Below are positions 27,632 through 37,083 of a DNA stretch of 64,000 nt, in pieces. The stretch spans positions 649,501 to 713,500 of the forward strand of contig NZ_AP014690.1 of NCBI RefSeq assembly GCF_001547995.1. Reading direction: 5' to 3'. The stretch comes from Asaia bogorensis NBRC 16594. GTDB taxonomy: Bacteria; Pseudomonadota; Alphaproteobacteria; Acetobacterales; Acetobacteraceae. How positions within the stretch are numbered: the stretch's first letter is position 1; each line of letters opens with the position of its first letter. A program made the translations under genes and the position numbers. Under the pieces are notes generated by a model. That model worked only from the letters and a program-made list of their open reading frames with translations. It did no database searches and was not told where the DNA came from.

Positions 27632-28432
27632 TCAGCGAGGACCTCTTGGAGGGGCCTCGCCTCTGACGCCTGACGGAAGCACGCCGGTAAGACGGATGAA
27701 GGCTTTCGAGAAGGCAGCGAAGCTTTCATAACCTGCACTCATCGCCGCGCTGGCGACGCTTTCTCCTTGGGCAAGCTTCTCATAGGCATGCGCGATGCGC
27801 AGGCGTTGCCGCCATGCCGAGAAGCTCAGGCCCGTATCTCCTGCAAAATGACGGACGAAAGAGCGTTGCGACATATTGGCCAGTCGTGCCCATTCTGGCT
27901 GGCTTCGACGGTCCGACGGGTTGTCTGTCAAAGCCTGCGCCACACGCCTGAGCCGTGCATCCTGCGGGAAAGGAAGGGCTCCCGTGTCTTGCGGCAGGGA
28001 AAGGAATTCATCCCAGAAGCTCTCCGCCAGTCGTGCCACCACCGGTGTCCATAGCGGATTGCGGGCCTGACGGGCGAGGCGCACGGCCTGTGCATTGAGC
28101 AGATCGCTCCCGCGCGACAAAAATGGATAGGCTGGCAGGGCCTGACATCGCTCAGGATGGACATAGAGGCTCCAGCCCATGACCGCGCCGTGGGAGCGAG
28201 CCTCGTGAGTCAGGGATGGCGGGAGCCATAATAGCTGCCCAGGGCCGATCAACCACTGAGCTGCCTGCGTGCGCAGCGCCATGACGCCACGCGCAATACC
28301 GAAAATCTGCCCGCGTTCATGGACATGCGGACGGGCCTCACGGCGCTCGCCCTGTTCCATATGGCCCCCGAGAATCCAGGGGGCGTCATGCGCTGTGACT
28401 TCGTGCGGGACCATGCTGCATTTGGCGTCCAT
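27632..28432 (-). CDS. AraC-family transcriptional regulator
   Basis: About 266 residues from ATG 28432; TTG 28471 and ATG 28417 are other possible starts, with no clear ribosome site to decide. The N-terminal cupin-like sensor has HVHERGQIFGIARG and GQLLWLPPSLTHEARSH. The C-terminus holds two helix-turn-helices: LANMSQRSFVRHFAGDTGLS then ASAAMSAGYESFAAFSKAF, the AraC signature. The layout matches the AraC group that carries a cupin domain. It is divergent from the 3-hydroxyisobutyrate-dehydrogenase-like gene and is a candidate regulator of it. Confidence 0.87.
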   Translation of the reverse strand: MDAKCSMVPHEVTAHDAPWILGGHMEQGERREARPHVHERGQIFGIARGVMALRTQAAQWLIGPGQLLWLPPSLTHEARSHGAVMGWSLYVHPERCQALPAYPFLSRGSDLLNAQAVRLARQARNPLWTPVVARLAESFWDEFLSLPQDTGALPFPQDARLRRVAQALTDNPSDRRSQPEWARLANMSQRSFVRHFAGDTGLSFSAWRQRLRIAHAYEKLAQGESVASAAMSAGYESFAAFSKAFIRLTGVLPSGVRGEAPPRGPR

Positions 28433-28537
28433 GCACTGATTTATGGCGCATAGGCGCAGGAACGCCAGCAAATAAGCCGCTAGGCTCAGTTCATTCGCCT
28501 TTGGGTGTCATGAGGTGATCATTCGGGAGACACGCTT

Positions 28538-29419
28538 ATGAAGACAGGTTTTATCGGCCTTGGTGCTATGGGGCATGCTATGGCCATGAGATTGCTTGAG
28601 GCTGGGCATGATCTGGTGGTCTATAATCGCACCCGCTCAAAGGCCGACGCCCTCGTCGCGCACGGCGCCGTGGTGGCCGACACACCTGCCGAGGTGTCGA
28701 GGCAGGCAGATGTCGTATTTTCCATGTTGTTTGACGATGCCACAACTCAGGAAGCCAGTTTTGGACCAGATGGACTTGCGCAAGCCATGCGTGAAGGCGC
28801 CGTTCATGTCTGTTGCAGCACGCTCTCACTCGATCAGGCGCGCCGGCTGCGCGATGGTCATGCGGCGCGTGGTCAGCATTATGTCAGCGCCAATGTGCTG
28901 GGTCGGCCGCCCGCCGCCGAGGCTGGAAAACTCTATGCCATGATCGCCGGTGAGCAGGCCGTGCTGGATCGCGTGTCCCCAGTCATGGAAGCGTTCAGCC
29001 AGCGGATTTTCCGGGTGGGGGATGACCCGGTGCAGGCGAATCTCGTCAAGCTCAGTCTCAACTTCATGATCTACTCGACCATTGAGCAGATGGCGGAAGT
29101 CTTTGCACTCAACGAGCAAATGGGGACAGATCCGGCACTGGTGTTCGAGATCATGACCAACAGCTTCTGCAATGCCCCGGTGCACAGAAATTACGGTCAG
29201 CTTATGGTTGACCGCGCCTATGATTATCCTGGGGCACCTGTCACATTGGGCCTCAAAGACGTGAAAATGTTCCTGCAAGCCGGGCATGAAATCGGCCTGG
29301 ACCTGCCTTATGCCGATATCGTGCATGACCGTCTTGCGGCTTCCATCGAAGCGGGAGACGGGGAACGGGACTTTGTGGTTCTGCGGGAGCGGGTCAAGGC
29401 AGGGCTCAAGCAAGGCTGA
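28538..29419 (+). CDS. NAD(P)-dependent beta-hydroxyacid dehydrogenase (3-hydroxyisobutyrate dehydrogenase family)
   Basis: 293 residues. The Rossmann motif FIGLGAMGHAMAMRLLEAGH is at residues 5-24, followed by VVYNRT, which favours NADP. The substrate loop is present as HVCCSTLS, a variant of the family's usual DxST. The catalytic lysine is in NLVKLSLNFM near residue 170. Known relatives reduce small aldehydes such as succinic semialdehyde or glyoxylate, or oxidise 3-hydroxyisobutyrate; the actual substrate is open. GGGAGA lies upstream of ATG 28538. It is divergent from an AraC regulator. Confidence 0.88.
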   Translation: MKTGFIGLGAMGHAMAMRLLEAGHDLVVYNRTRSKADALVAHGAVVADTPAEVSRQADVVFSMLFDDATTQEASFGPDGLAQAMREGAVHVCCSTLSLDQARRLRDGHAARGQHYVSANVLGRPPAAEAGKLYAMIAGEQAVLDRVSPVMEAFSQRIFRVGDDPVQANLVKLSLNFMIYSTIEQMAEVFALNEQMGTDPALVFEIMTNSFCNAPVHRNYGQLMVDRAYDYPGAPVTLGLKDVKMFLQAGHEIGLDLPYADIVHDRLAASIEAGDGERDFVVLRERVKAGLKQG

Positions 29420-29496
29420 GCCGGTATGTGGAGGGGGAGGCGATCCCGCAAGAGGATTTCCACCCCCTGCCGGTCCGCCATGCGCAGCCCTGCCAT

Positions 29497-30153
29497 TCAG
29501 CCGTGATGCCAGGCCGCACCCGTGTAGAAAAATCGCCCCATACCGATGGTGAAGATCAGGCAGCCATAAAGGGAATGTTCCAGACAGGCGAGGCGCAACG
29601 AGCGGTGACGCTCGTAATCGCGGGCAAACAGAAAGCCGCCAGCAAAGGTGAGGGCTATGGCAATCCAGTTGAGGAAGATGACATGAGCGAAGGCAAAGGT
29701 GATTGCGCTGGCCAGTATCCGACGCGTTGGGGTCACGAACAGTGACTGATAGCGATAGAACAGGAAGCCCCGGTAGAGCATCTCCTGCGGCCAGACGGAA
29801 AGCAGGGGATAGAGGCCCATGATGACCAGCCAGAAGCCCGGGCAGTGTCGGGGGAGGTCCAGGAAATGGGTGGGCCAGAGAAAATAGGCCAGAATTGTGA
29901 GCGCGCTCCCCAAAATCCCGAAGCGTATAAAGACGGCCCGTATTTCCCTGTGCACGTCATGCGATACAGGGAGACGCCCACGTATGGAACGCCACGCGAT
30001 GATCGCGCCAACCCATAGCCCGGCGAACAGTATTCCCGGCTGACGCAGGGCCAGCACAAGAAGCGGGCCACCCCCGTAGAGTGCGAGAAATTCGCTCAGA
30101 CGCAGCGCCCGAGGCAGGAGACGCTTTAAGGGGGCACGGTGGGAGGGCGTCAT
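29497..30153 (-). CDS. CPBP-family intramembrane glutamic protease-like protein
   Basis: 218 residues with six to seven hydrophobic segments. The CAAX/CPBP motifs are recognisable: PQEMLYRGFLFYRYQ for motif 1, TFAFAHVIFLN for motif 2, and EHSLYG for the last. In motif 1 the usual double glutamate EExxxR reads QEMLYR, so the first glutamate is glutamine. The remaining catalytic residues are in place, so activity is possible but not assured. The role in Acetobacteraceae is unknown. It lies 318 bp from rpoH and is not clearly in an operon. Confidence 0.8.
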   Translation of the reverse strand: MTPSHRAPLKRLLPRALRLSEFLALYGGGPLLVLALRQPGILFAGLWVGAIIAWRSIRGRLPVSHDVHREIRAVFIRFGILGSALTILAYFLWPTHFLDLPRHCPGFWLVIMGLYPLLSVWPQEMLYRGFLFYRYQSLFVTPTRRILASAITFAFAHVIFLNWIAIALTFAGGFLFARDYERHRSLRLACLEHSLYGCLIFTIGMGRFFYTGAAWHHG

Positions 30154-30471
30154 GGCTTTACCCCTTTTCGGGACAGGCTGTTACCGTCGCGATGAAAACG
30201 CCCGATTGAATGGCAGTAGGCCGCGTCAGGCCGAGCCCGACATGCTGCGAGCAACGCGGGCGCGGCACGCGCCGCCAGTTATCCAGCTTCTTCCGTGACT
30301 GACATGCCACCGGCGAGAGGGTAACGACAACGCAGCGAAGGGTTCTCGACATGAGCGCATTGAAACATCGCACGCGATGCTCCAGTAATGGGCGACGCTG
30401 AGTATGTTGGACAGAAAGAAACGGCTCTCTCGCTGGGGATGCAGGATGACTGCAAACCCAGCGGGATCGGA
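30154..30471. other. intergenic region between rpoH and the CPBP gene
   Basis: 318 bp. It contains the rpoH terminator hairpin at its rpoH end. Otherwise I see no ORF with coding character, no RNA gene and no clear promoter. Confidence 0.4.
30431..30463 (-). terminator. rpoH terminator hairpin
   Basis: CGCTGGG/CCCAGCG with an inner TGCAG/CTGCA stem and a 5-base loop, 8 bases downstream of the rpoH stop. A loosely T-rich stretch (GTTTCTTTCT) follows on the minus strand. Confidence 0.65.
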
Positions 30472-31386
30472 TCAGGCCTGCACATGATGATGCAGGGAGA
30501 TTCCTTCGTCCTGTTTGCGGCGCAGTTCGACTTCGGCGGCCATCGCCTTCTGAAGCTTTTCGAACGCACGCGCCTCGATCTGGCGGATACGCTCACGCGA
30601 CACGCCATATTCGTGTGAGAGCTCCTCGAGTGTCGACGGATCGTCCTTGAGGCGTCTTTCGGTCAGAATATGCCGCTCACGGTCGTTCAGCGATTTCATG
30701 GCCTCGGTCAGCAGGGCCTGACGTCCGCTCATTTCCTCCGCTTCACCCAGCGTCGTCTCCTGGCTTTCCTGATCGTCAACCAGCCAGTCCTGCCACTCGC
30801 CTTCGCTGTCACTACGGAGGGGGGCATTGAGGCTGTGATCCGGTGCCGAGAGGCGCTGGTTCATCGACACCACATCCTGCTCAGGTACACCAAGCGTCGT
30901 GGCAATCTTGTCGACCTGCTCCGGTTTCAGGTCACCATCATCGATGGCCTGCATCTGGCCTTTCAGACGACGCAGGTTGAAGAACAACTTCTTCTGCGAT
31001 GCGGTGGTGCCCATTTTCACGAGCGACCATGAGTGCAGGATGTACTCTTGCATCGCTGCGCGGATCCACCACATGGCGTAAGTAGCTAGGCGGAAGCCAC
31101 GGTCGGGATCGAAGCGTTTAACGGCCTGCATCATGCCGATATTGCCCTCGCTGATCAGTTCGTTCAGCGGCAGGCCATAGCCACGATAGCCCATGGCAAT
31201 CTTGGCAACGAGGCGCAGATGGGAAGTAACGAGCTTGTGGGCAGCAACGTCGTCTTCCGTGTCACGCCAGCGGCGGGCAAGTTCGACTTCTTCCTGCGGC
31301 GACAGGATGGGGAATTTACGGATCTCCTGAAGGTACCGTGTGAGGTTGTTTTCAGGGCCGATAGACATGACGGCGGAAGAGGCCAT
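30472..31386 (-). CDS. rpoH: RNA polymerase sigma-32 factor (heat shock)
   Basis: 304 residues. Region 1.2/2 includes LTRYLQEIRKFPILSPQEEV and LRLVAKIAMGYRGYGLPLNE. The conserved 2.3-2.4 block reads FDPDRGFRLATYAMWWIRAA. The RpoH box QKKLFFNLRR is near residue 130. Region 4.2 is GVSRERIRQIEARAFEKLQK. It directs core polymerase to chaperone and protease promoters. AAGGAG at 31402-31397 precedes ATG 31386. The leader forms a hairpin 17 bases upstream of that site. It follows rluD on the same strand, a common alphaproteobacterial order. Confidence 0.96.
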   Translation of the reverse strand: MASSAVMSIGPENNLTRYLQEIRKFPILSPQEEVELARRWRDTEDDVAAHKLVTSHLRLVAKIAMGYRGYGLPLNELISEGNIGMMQAVKRFDPDRGFRLATYAMWWIRAAMQEYILHSWSLVKMGTTASQKKLFFNLRRLKGQMQAIDDGDLKPEQVDKIATTLGVPEQDVVSMNQRLSAPDHSLNAPLRSDSEGEWQDWLVDDQESQETTLGEAEEMSGRQALLTEAMKSLNDRERHILTERRLKDDPSTLEELSHEYGVSRERIRQIEARAFEKLQKAMAAEVELRRKQDEGISLHHHVQA

Positions 31387-31418
31387 TGGGCTGCAACTCC
31401 TTTCGCCCGGACAGAGAA

Positions 31419-31454
31419 GGAACCAGATATACGGGTATTCACCCTGTTGGTTCC
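31419..31454 (-). promoter_or_regulatory. structured 5' leader of rpoH (possible thermosensor)
   Basis: GGAACCA and TGGTTCC form a perfect 7-bp outer stem, and GGGT/ACCC pairs inside it. The hairpin lies about 33-68 bases upstream of the start codon and does not cover the Shine-Dalgarno sequence directly. rpoH leaders are thermoregulated in several bacteria; that this one is remains inference. Confidence 0.4.
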
Positions 31455-31698
31455 CGCTGGCGGGTGACGCATGGATAAGGAAGGACTTACGTCACCGCAC
31501 GATACCCTCCCATTGAGCGATATCAGGCGGCACGTCCGTTCCGGCGGCGCGTCAGCTCGTCGGATTGGCTATGAGTGGATCATACAGCTTTTTCCGAGTC
31601 AAGAAAACGTACCACATTACTCCTATTTAACCCGGACGATAGTTCACGGGGTGCGCAAGTCCTTATCCAGCCTGAAGCAGGATGAAAGCGCGCTTTGA

Positions 31699-32682
31699 TC
31701 AGCGCCCTCGCAGCGCACGCAGGAGTGACTGAAAATCCTCTGGCGGCTCTGAGGTGAATAGCAGGCTCTCTCCTGTCCGGGGATGGGTGAAACCGAGCCG
31801 CGCCGCGTGCAGAGCCTGACGAGGGAAGTCGAGCGCTGTCCTTCTTGCTGCCTCGGGCAACCCACGTGCGGCCGCGGGGATGCGGCGCAGATAGACCGGA
31901 TCGCCAAGCAGCGGATGGCCAGCCTGAGAGAGATGCACGCGTATCTGGTGAGTACGACCCGTCGCGAGCTTGCATTCGATCAGGCTTACGGAGGCGTCGA
32001 AGGCTTCGAGGCAGCGCACATGGGTCAGGGCGTGCTTGCCCCCCTGGGTGACGACTGTCATGCGTTTGCGGTCGCGCTTGTCCCGCCCGATCGCACCATC
32101 ATAACTGATGGTGGCTGGCAGAAGCCCCCAAGCCAACGCCTTGTAGGCTCGATCAATATCACGCGCGGCGAAGGCATCGGAAAGCGCATTATGCGCGAGC
32201 GGCGTCTTGGCGACGACCATCAGCCCCGACGTATCCTTGTCGAGACGATGCACGATACCGGGGCGCTTTTCGCCGCCGATTCCTTCCAGATCCTCACCGC
32301 AATGACCCAACAAGGCGTTGACCAATGTGCCTGTCTCGTTACCCGGCGCCGGATGCACCACCAGCCCAGCTGGCTTGTCGAGCACGATCAGGTCGCGATC
32401 CTCGAACAGGATCGGAAGGGCGTGATCCTCGGCCTGCGGGCGGGCAGGGGTGGCTGGCGGCACGACCAGCACGAGGCGTCGCGCGGCTCTGGTGGTTTCC
32501 GAAGGCTCGCGTATGATGGCGCCGTCGCAGAAAACCTGCCCGGCCTCGATCAGGGATTTGACGCGTGAACGGGAGAGCGTGCCGATAGAATCGGCCAGAA
32601 AGCGGTCGAGCCGCTGCCCTGCCTGCTCTGGCGTGACAACAAACTCGAATCGGTTTTCATCGGGGACATGGGCATCGGTCAT
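31699..32682 (-). CDS. rluD: RluA-family 23S rRNA pseudouridine synthase
   Basis: 327 residues, the length of RluD. An N-terminal S4 RNA-binding domain (QRLDRFLADSIGTLSRSRVK, then LIEAGQVFCDG) leads to the catalytic domain with HRLDKDTSGLMVVAKT near residue 145, whose aspartate is the nucleophile, and GRTHQIRVHLSQAGHPLLGD near 245. It modifies uridines in large-subunit rRNA; RluD specificity is inferred from architecture. ATG 32682 is preceded by AAAGGGG. rpoH lies downstream on the same strand after 312 bp, which contain the rpoH leader and no other gene. Confidence 0.9.
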   Translation of the reverse strand: MTDAHVPDENRFEFVVTPEQAGQRLDRFLADSIGTLSRSRVKSLIEAGQVFCDGAIIREPSETTRAARRLVLVVPPATPARPQAEDHALPILFEDRDLIVLDKPAGLVVHPAPGNETGTLVNALLGHCGEDLEGIGGEKRPGIVHRLDKDTSGLMVVAKTPLAHNALSDAFAARDIDRAYKALAWGLLPATISYDGAIGRDKRDRKRMTVVTQGGKHALTHVRCLEAFDASVSLIECKLATGRTHQIRVHLSQAGHPLLGDPVYLRRIPAAARGLPEAARRTALDFPRQALHAARLGFTHPRTGESLLFTSEPPEDFQSLLRALRGR

Positions 32683-32715
32683 GCGCCCCTTTAGCAATTA
32701 GGATCACTCGCCGCC

Positions 32716-33099
32716 ATGACTACGCCGCCGCCCCCTGTTTCACGTGTTCTGATGGCTGCGGTTATCGGCATGGGCGTGATGATCGTCATCGGCACGGCCG
32801 GGCTGATTGGCGTTGTGGTCCATCGTGCCATGCATCCCCATCAGGCGATCCTGCAGGAGAGACAGGTTTCTGCTTCCCCAATGCCGGGGCAAGGCAACAT
32901 CGTGGAATCCGGGGCCAGTCAGAAACGGGGGGATGGGGCCGCGGTGTTCACCCTTCACGGTGGCGGGCATGTGCTCTCACAGATCGTGCGCCCCGATGGC
33001 AGCCTGTCACTGCTGATCGCAACCCCCGAAGGCGAGCAGATTGTCATCTGGAGCCCTGAGTCCAATCGTGTGATGGCGCGCTTCGCTCTCAGTCCCTGA
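32716..33099 (+). CDS. small single-pass membrane protein of unknown function
   Basis: 127 residues. A proline-rich N-terminus precedes one transmembrane helix (VLMAAVIGMGVMIVIGTAGL at residues 12-31), then an external or periplasmic part ending in a small beta-rich domain (LIATPEGEQIVIWSPES). It may match DUF6476-like proteins, which are often found beside rluD in alphaproteobacteria, but I am not certain. It is divergent from rluD with 33 bp between starts. Codon use is like the neighbours, so it is probably a real gene. Confidence 0.7.
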   Translation: MTTPPPPVSRVLMAAVIGMGVMIVIGTAGLIGVVVHRAMHPHQAILQERQVSASPMPGQGNIVESGASQKRGDGAAVFTLHGGGHVLSQIVRPDGSLSLLIATPEGEQIVIWSPESNRVMARFALSP

Positions 33100-33207
33100 G
33101 ATGATCTTCCTCCCGCGCCGGGAGCCTGGGGGAGACACCAAAATGGGTGCTCCGGAGTGTGGTCTCGCACGCGATACGACGCGCCCCAAACGTCCCGCCG
33201 GTTCTGG

Positions 33208-35383
33208 TCAGGTCAGTACGACGAGAGCTTCGGCACGCCCCGCCTCGAGGCCAAGGCGCTCATAGACCGGCCCCATCTCGACAAGTCCCGTCCAGTGGCT
33301 GAAGCTTTTCTTGTCCATGCCCAGATGGTGCGGCATCACCACGAGCGGTGGCGGATCATCCATGAATTTGATGCGTAATGTCGCCCAACGCGGTGCGATA
33401 TGCCGGTGATAGACGGCCGAGAGCGCACACTGGTCGATGCACCAGTTGGTGGGATTGGCGCCATGATAGGCACTGATGATGTAGTCGCTCAGCGCCTGTG
33501 CGATGACGGGCAAAAGAGGCTTCTCGCCAAAATAGGATACGCCAGCGCCGAACCCCCACGGCTCACCACCGCACTGTCGACCGTCGCGATCATAGGCATA
33601 AAGTCTGAAGCCGTAGTCATAATTCCCAAGCATGTCGCGTGCGAGAGACAGGAAATCGACCGGGATCATGGCATCCATGTCGATTGTCATGATCGGCCCG
33701 TCAGCGAGACGGGCGATCCGCGGCATCATCAGATAGCGGATGCAGGAAAAGCTCGCGCCATCGGAATGCGACAGGCTGCCATAGGCAAAGACCAGCGAGA
33801 CCATGCTTTTTTCTCTGCGCAGGGCCGAAGCGACGTCCTGCAGGAACGCAACCTGCTCGTCCGAGGCATGGGCGACGCCGAGAACCAGCCTCACATGTCC
33901 TGGCGCCTCAGCGCCATCGCAGGCCTGGATTAGTGAGGCGATCAGTCCAGGGATGAAGGCAAAATAGCGCCTGTCTCCGCCTGCGATCAGGGTGAGTTCC
34001 GGCCTTGAGCCGCCCGCGCCCTCTTCCTCATCGGGTAGTCCCGCCCATCGCCATGCGTCAATACTGAGTGGGTGCGGGTCAGCCGGACGCGTGGCGTGGC
34101 CTTGCCATGTATAGACCCCACCGTTGAAGTGAATGAAATAGCGCTGGTTTTGCAGCGAGAGGCTGCGTGCCGTGTCATACAGGGCATTGGCTTCCTCCTG
34201 CTCGCCATCGAGCCAGTGTTTGTGGCCTTCCAGTATGGCGAGGGCATGAGAAGGACCATTGAGGCGTCGCTCCTCGTTGAGGAAAATCTGTCGCCGTTCT
34301 GCCGGACATTGTGTCCATTTTTCCTCGAGGCGATGGTAATAAGGCGTCTGTTCGGCAAAGCCTCCGTCAGCAGGAAGCCAGCCCGGGATGAGCAGATCCT
34401 CGTATGACGGATCGAGCGGCCGTCCTATCGCACGCTCAAGCGTGGGCCAAAGCGTTAGAAAGGTTTCGGGCTTGGCAAGGCGCGCCCGAAACCGATCGAT
34501 CACGACAGGGGTCTGAGCATCCTCTGGCAGTGCACCCGTGATGGCCGCAATCAGGGCTTCCTGGCAGGCGGGCTCGTCATGCTGCAGGCGTGCGAGGATG
34601 GCCCGTAGGATCAGGGCGTCTGTCCGGAGGACGCTGTTTTCGAGCACATCGAGGCAGAGCAGGGCGACGTCATCCAGCCCGATGAGGAGGCAGAGCCGCG
34701 CCAGAAACATCATATGACGGGGCTCGTTATAGTCTGTGATGGTCAGAAGAAGCTGCCGGGGAAAATCGTCAGGCTCGCCCCAGGGTGAGCGACCCCCGAC
34801 AGCATTCGTCTGCAAATCCTGCATGGCCTGTGTCGCAGCCTCTATGGCGCGATGAAAGGCAGCATTGGGCCAAGCCGTGGCAACCGGCTTATCGGCCTGA
34901 CAGAGGGTTTGTCCGTTTTCCGTCAGGGAGAGGTCACTCAGGCCCAAACGGGTTGGCCCAAGGGTCAGGCTGAAGCCGTCTCGTCCGGGGCGGATCGTCT
35001 CGCCGTTGTCGAGTTTCCAGTCCCGTGAAAGCGCGGCATGCAGGACGCTCAGATGCCCGGCGTCCAGGGCGAGAAAATGCTCCCATTCCGCGCAGTGGCC
35101 GACGGCACGGAATGTCTCTCCCTCGCGACAGCTGATTGTGAGCGCCCCCCCCCCGCAGGGCAACAATGGTGCTATGACCGGGCGTATCGTCCATGGTCAT
35201 GCCCGGTGCAGGGGCTATGATCACAACCTCGAACGGAAGGGGCGCGGATTCAGAACGCGCCCGGTATCCGGGATCGAGGGGCAAGGCATTCCCGGACAGC
35301 ACGTCCGCGATGGGAGCGGGAAACAGGCGGCCGCCTTCAGAACATACAACGGCGCCATGCCAGGTGAGCAGGATCATGGCCAT
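33208..35383 (-). CDS. glycosyltransferase with N-terminal accessory domain, out of frame at a G10 tract
   Basis: As sequenced, translation from ATG 35383 (AGGAG upstream) runs through MAMILLTWHGAVVCSEGG to ALRGGG and then leaves frame at ten G (35154-35145). The next frame continues with matching content (ALTISCREGETFRAVGHCAE) for some 640 residues to 33208. Nine G would restore one 724-residue protein. The N-terminus looks like a beta-trefoil-like surface-binding domain (inference). The C-terminal half is GT8-like: LTLIAGGDRRYFAFIPGLIA, the DxD motif TIDMDAMIP, WGFGAGVSYFG and NWCIDQCAL. A 652-residue product could start at TTG 35166. Phase variation, sequencing error or early decay are all possible. 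Confidence 0.75.
35145..35154 (-). repeat. homopolymeric G10 tract inside a glycosyltransferase gene
   Basis: Ten C on the plus strand (ten G in the gene). It is the exact point at which the two open frames of the gene must be joined. It is the longest homopolymer I noticed in the window. Confidence 0.95.
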
Positions 35384-35495
35384 AGGTGAAAGATCTCCTG
35401 GCGCCGGGTTGTGCAGCAGCCTCGTTCTGTTCTTCGTGTTGCAGCGTTGTCGCGCAGCATGTTTGGCATCAAGGCCCTCAAGAGTTCCGGGCGAT

Positions 35496-35855
35496 CTACC
35501 CCGCGAGGACGGCCTGCATCAATCCGGGAAAACGCGCATCGAGATCGTCTCTGCGGAGTGAGTTGAAATGCTGCACGCCCTGTATGCGCGTATGGAGCAG
35601 CCCGCTCTCACGCAGTACCTGAAAATGGTGAGACATACTTGAGCGTGGCCGATCACCAAGCAGTGCGGCGCAACTCGCTTCGGGAACCGAACCGAGGTGC
35701 TGAACGATTTCAAGACGGATCGGATCTGCCAGCCCTCGCAGGACTCCCAGCAGGGTGAGGCTCTCCACAGGGGGGTGATCGTAGTCAGGCATCTGGGCTG
35801 TCCGGTTCCAAAAAACAGGAGGGGAGGGGTTGTCGTCACGACGACGCATCCCCAT
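35496..35855 (-). CDS. ArsR-family helix-turn-helix repressor
   Basis: Up to 119 residues. The winged helix is clear: VLRGLADPIRLEIVQHLG, the recognition helix DRPRSSMSHHFQVLRESGLL, and the wing IQGVQHFNSLRRDD. No metal-binding ELCVCD-type motif is present, although single cysteines occur (EASCAALLG). The start is uncertain: ATG 35855, ATG 35849 (AGGA six bases upstream) or ATG 35792, where homology begins. It is divergent from the alkene reductase and probably represses it, sensing reactive electrophiles (inference). Confidence 0.87.
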   Translation of the reverse strand: MGMRRRDDNPSPPVFWNRTAQMPDYDHPPVESLTLLGVLRGLADPIRLEIVQHLGSVPEASCAALLGDRPRSSMSHHFQVLRESGLLHTRIQGVQHFNSLRRDDLDARFPGLMQAVLAG

Positions 35856-35916
35856 TCCTGATATTGTTCGACAAAAATCGAATTAAACCCCCACGGGTTC
35901 ATGAGGACTTAGCATT

Positions 35917-36996
35917 ATGACAACTCTGTTCGATCCGATCCAGCTTGGCGCCATCGACGCGAAGAACCGGATCCTGATGTCACCGCTCACACGTGGCCGT
36001 GGCACACGTGAGCATGTGCCGACGCCGGTCATGGCAGAATACTATGCCCAGCGCGCCAGCGCCGGACTGATCATCTCTGAGGCAACCGGTATCAGCCGCG
36101 AGGGACTGGGTTGGCCCTACGCACCCGGTATCTGGTCGCAGGAACAGGTCGAGGCCTGGAAGCCGATCACCAGGGCGGTGCACGACAAGGGCGGCAAGAT
36201 CGTCGTCCAGCTCTGGCATATGGGGCGCATGGTACATTCCAGCGTAACGGGTCAGCAGCCGGTCTCCAGCTCGCCCACCTCTGCACCAGCGCCGCTGCAT
36301 ACTTATGATGGCAAGCAGGAGCCGGAGCAGGCACGCGCACTCACCAAGGCCGATATCACGCGTATTCTGGGCGAGTACGAGGTTGCTGCCCGCAATGCCA
36401 TCGCAGCCGGGTTCGATGGCGTGCAGATCCACGCCGCCAATGGCTATCTGATTGATGAATTCCTGCGTGACGGCACCAATCATCGCGAGGATGAGTATGG
36501 CGGATCGCCTGAAAACCGCATCCGCTTCCTGCGTGAAGTGACAGAACGCGTCATCGCCACCATCGGGGCAGAACGGACATCCGTGCGTCTCTCACCGAAT
36601 GGCGATACGCAGGGTTGCATCGATAGCGCGCCCGAGACCGTGTTCGTGCCAGCAGCAAAGCTGCTCAATGACCTCGGCATAGGCTTCCTCGAGCTGCGTG
36701 AACCCGGCACGAACGGGACGTTTGGCAAGACTGACCAACCCAAGCTGCATGGCCCGATTCGTGAAGTATTCCGGAATCCTCTGGTTCTGAATCAGGACTA
36801 CACACGTGAGGAGGCTCTTGAAACCGTCGCCAACGGGACGGCCGATGCCATCGCATTTGGCCGTAAATTCATTGCCAACCCTGATCTTCCACGCCGTTTG
36901 TCTGAGGATCTTCCGCTTCAGTCAGACGACATCAAGACATGGTACAGTCGTGGGGACGAGGGATACATCGATTACCCTTTTTATAACGAATCGTGA
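35917..36996 (+). CDS. alkene reductase, Old Yellow Enzyme family (NemA-like)
   Basis: 359 residues, FMN-dependent TIM barrel that reduces activated C=C bonds of enones and maleimides with NAD(P)H. Landmarks: LFDPIQLGAIDAKNRILMSP at the N-terminus, PLTRGRG for FMN binding, QLWHMGRMVH near residue 100, the substrate-binding H/N pair in IHAANGYLIDEFLRDGTN near 175, EYGGSPENR, and FGRKFIANPDLP near the C-terminus. These place it close to NemA and xenobiotic reductases. It is divergent from the ArsR gene, suggesting detoxification under electrophile control. Confidence 0.93.
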   Translation: MTTLFDPIQLGAIDAKNRILMSPLTRGRGTREHVPTPVMAEYYAQRASAGLIISEATGISREGLGWPYAPGIWSQEQVEAWKPITRAVHDKGGKIVVQLWHMGRMVHSSVTGQQPVSSSPTSAPAPLHTYDGKQEPEQARALTKADITRILGEYEVAARNAIAAGFDGVQIHAANGYLIDEFLRDGTNHREDEYGGSPENRIRFLREVTERVIATIGAERTSVRLSPNGDTQGCIDSAPETVFVPAAKLLNDLGIGFLELREPGTNGTFGKTDQPKLHGPIREVFRNPLVLNQDYTREEALETVANGTADAIAFGRKFIANPDLPRRLSEDLPLQSDDIKTWYSRGDEGYIDYPFYNES

Positions 36997-37083
36997 CTTT
37001 GCCATAAAGCCTGCCGAGGTGTGTTGACCTCGTGACGTGTTCGGGTTTCAGGAAGATACATTTCGTTTCTTTCTGGAACCCCG

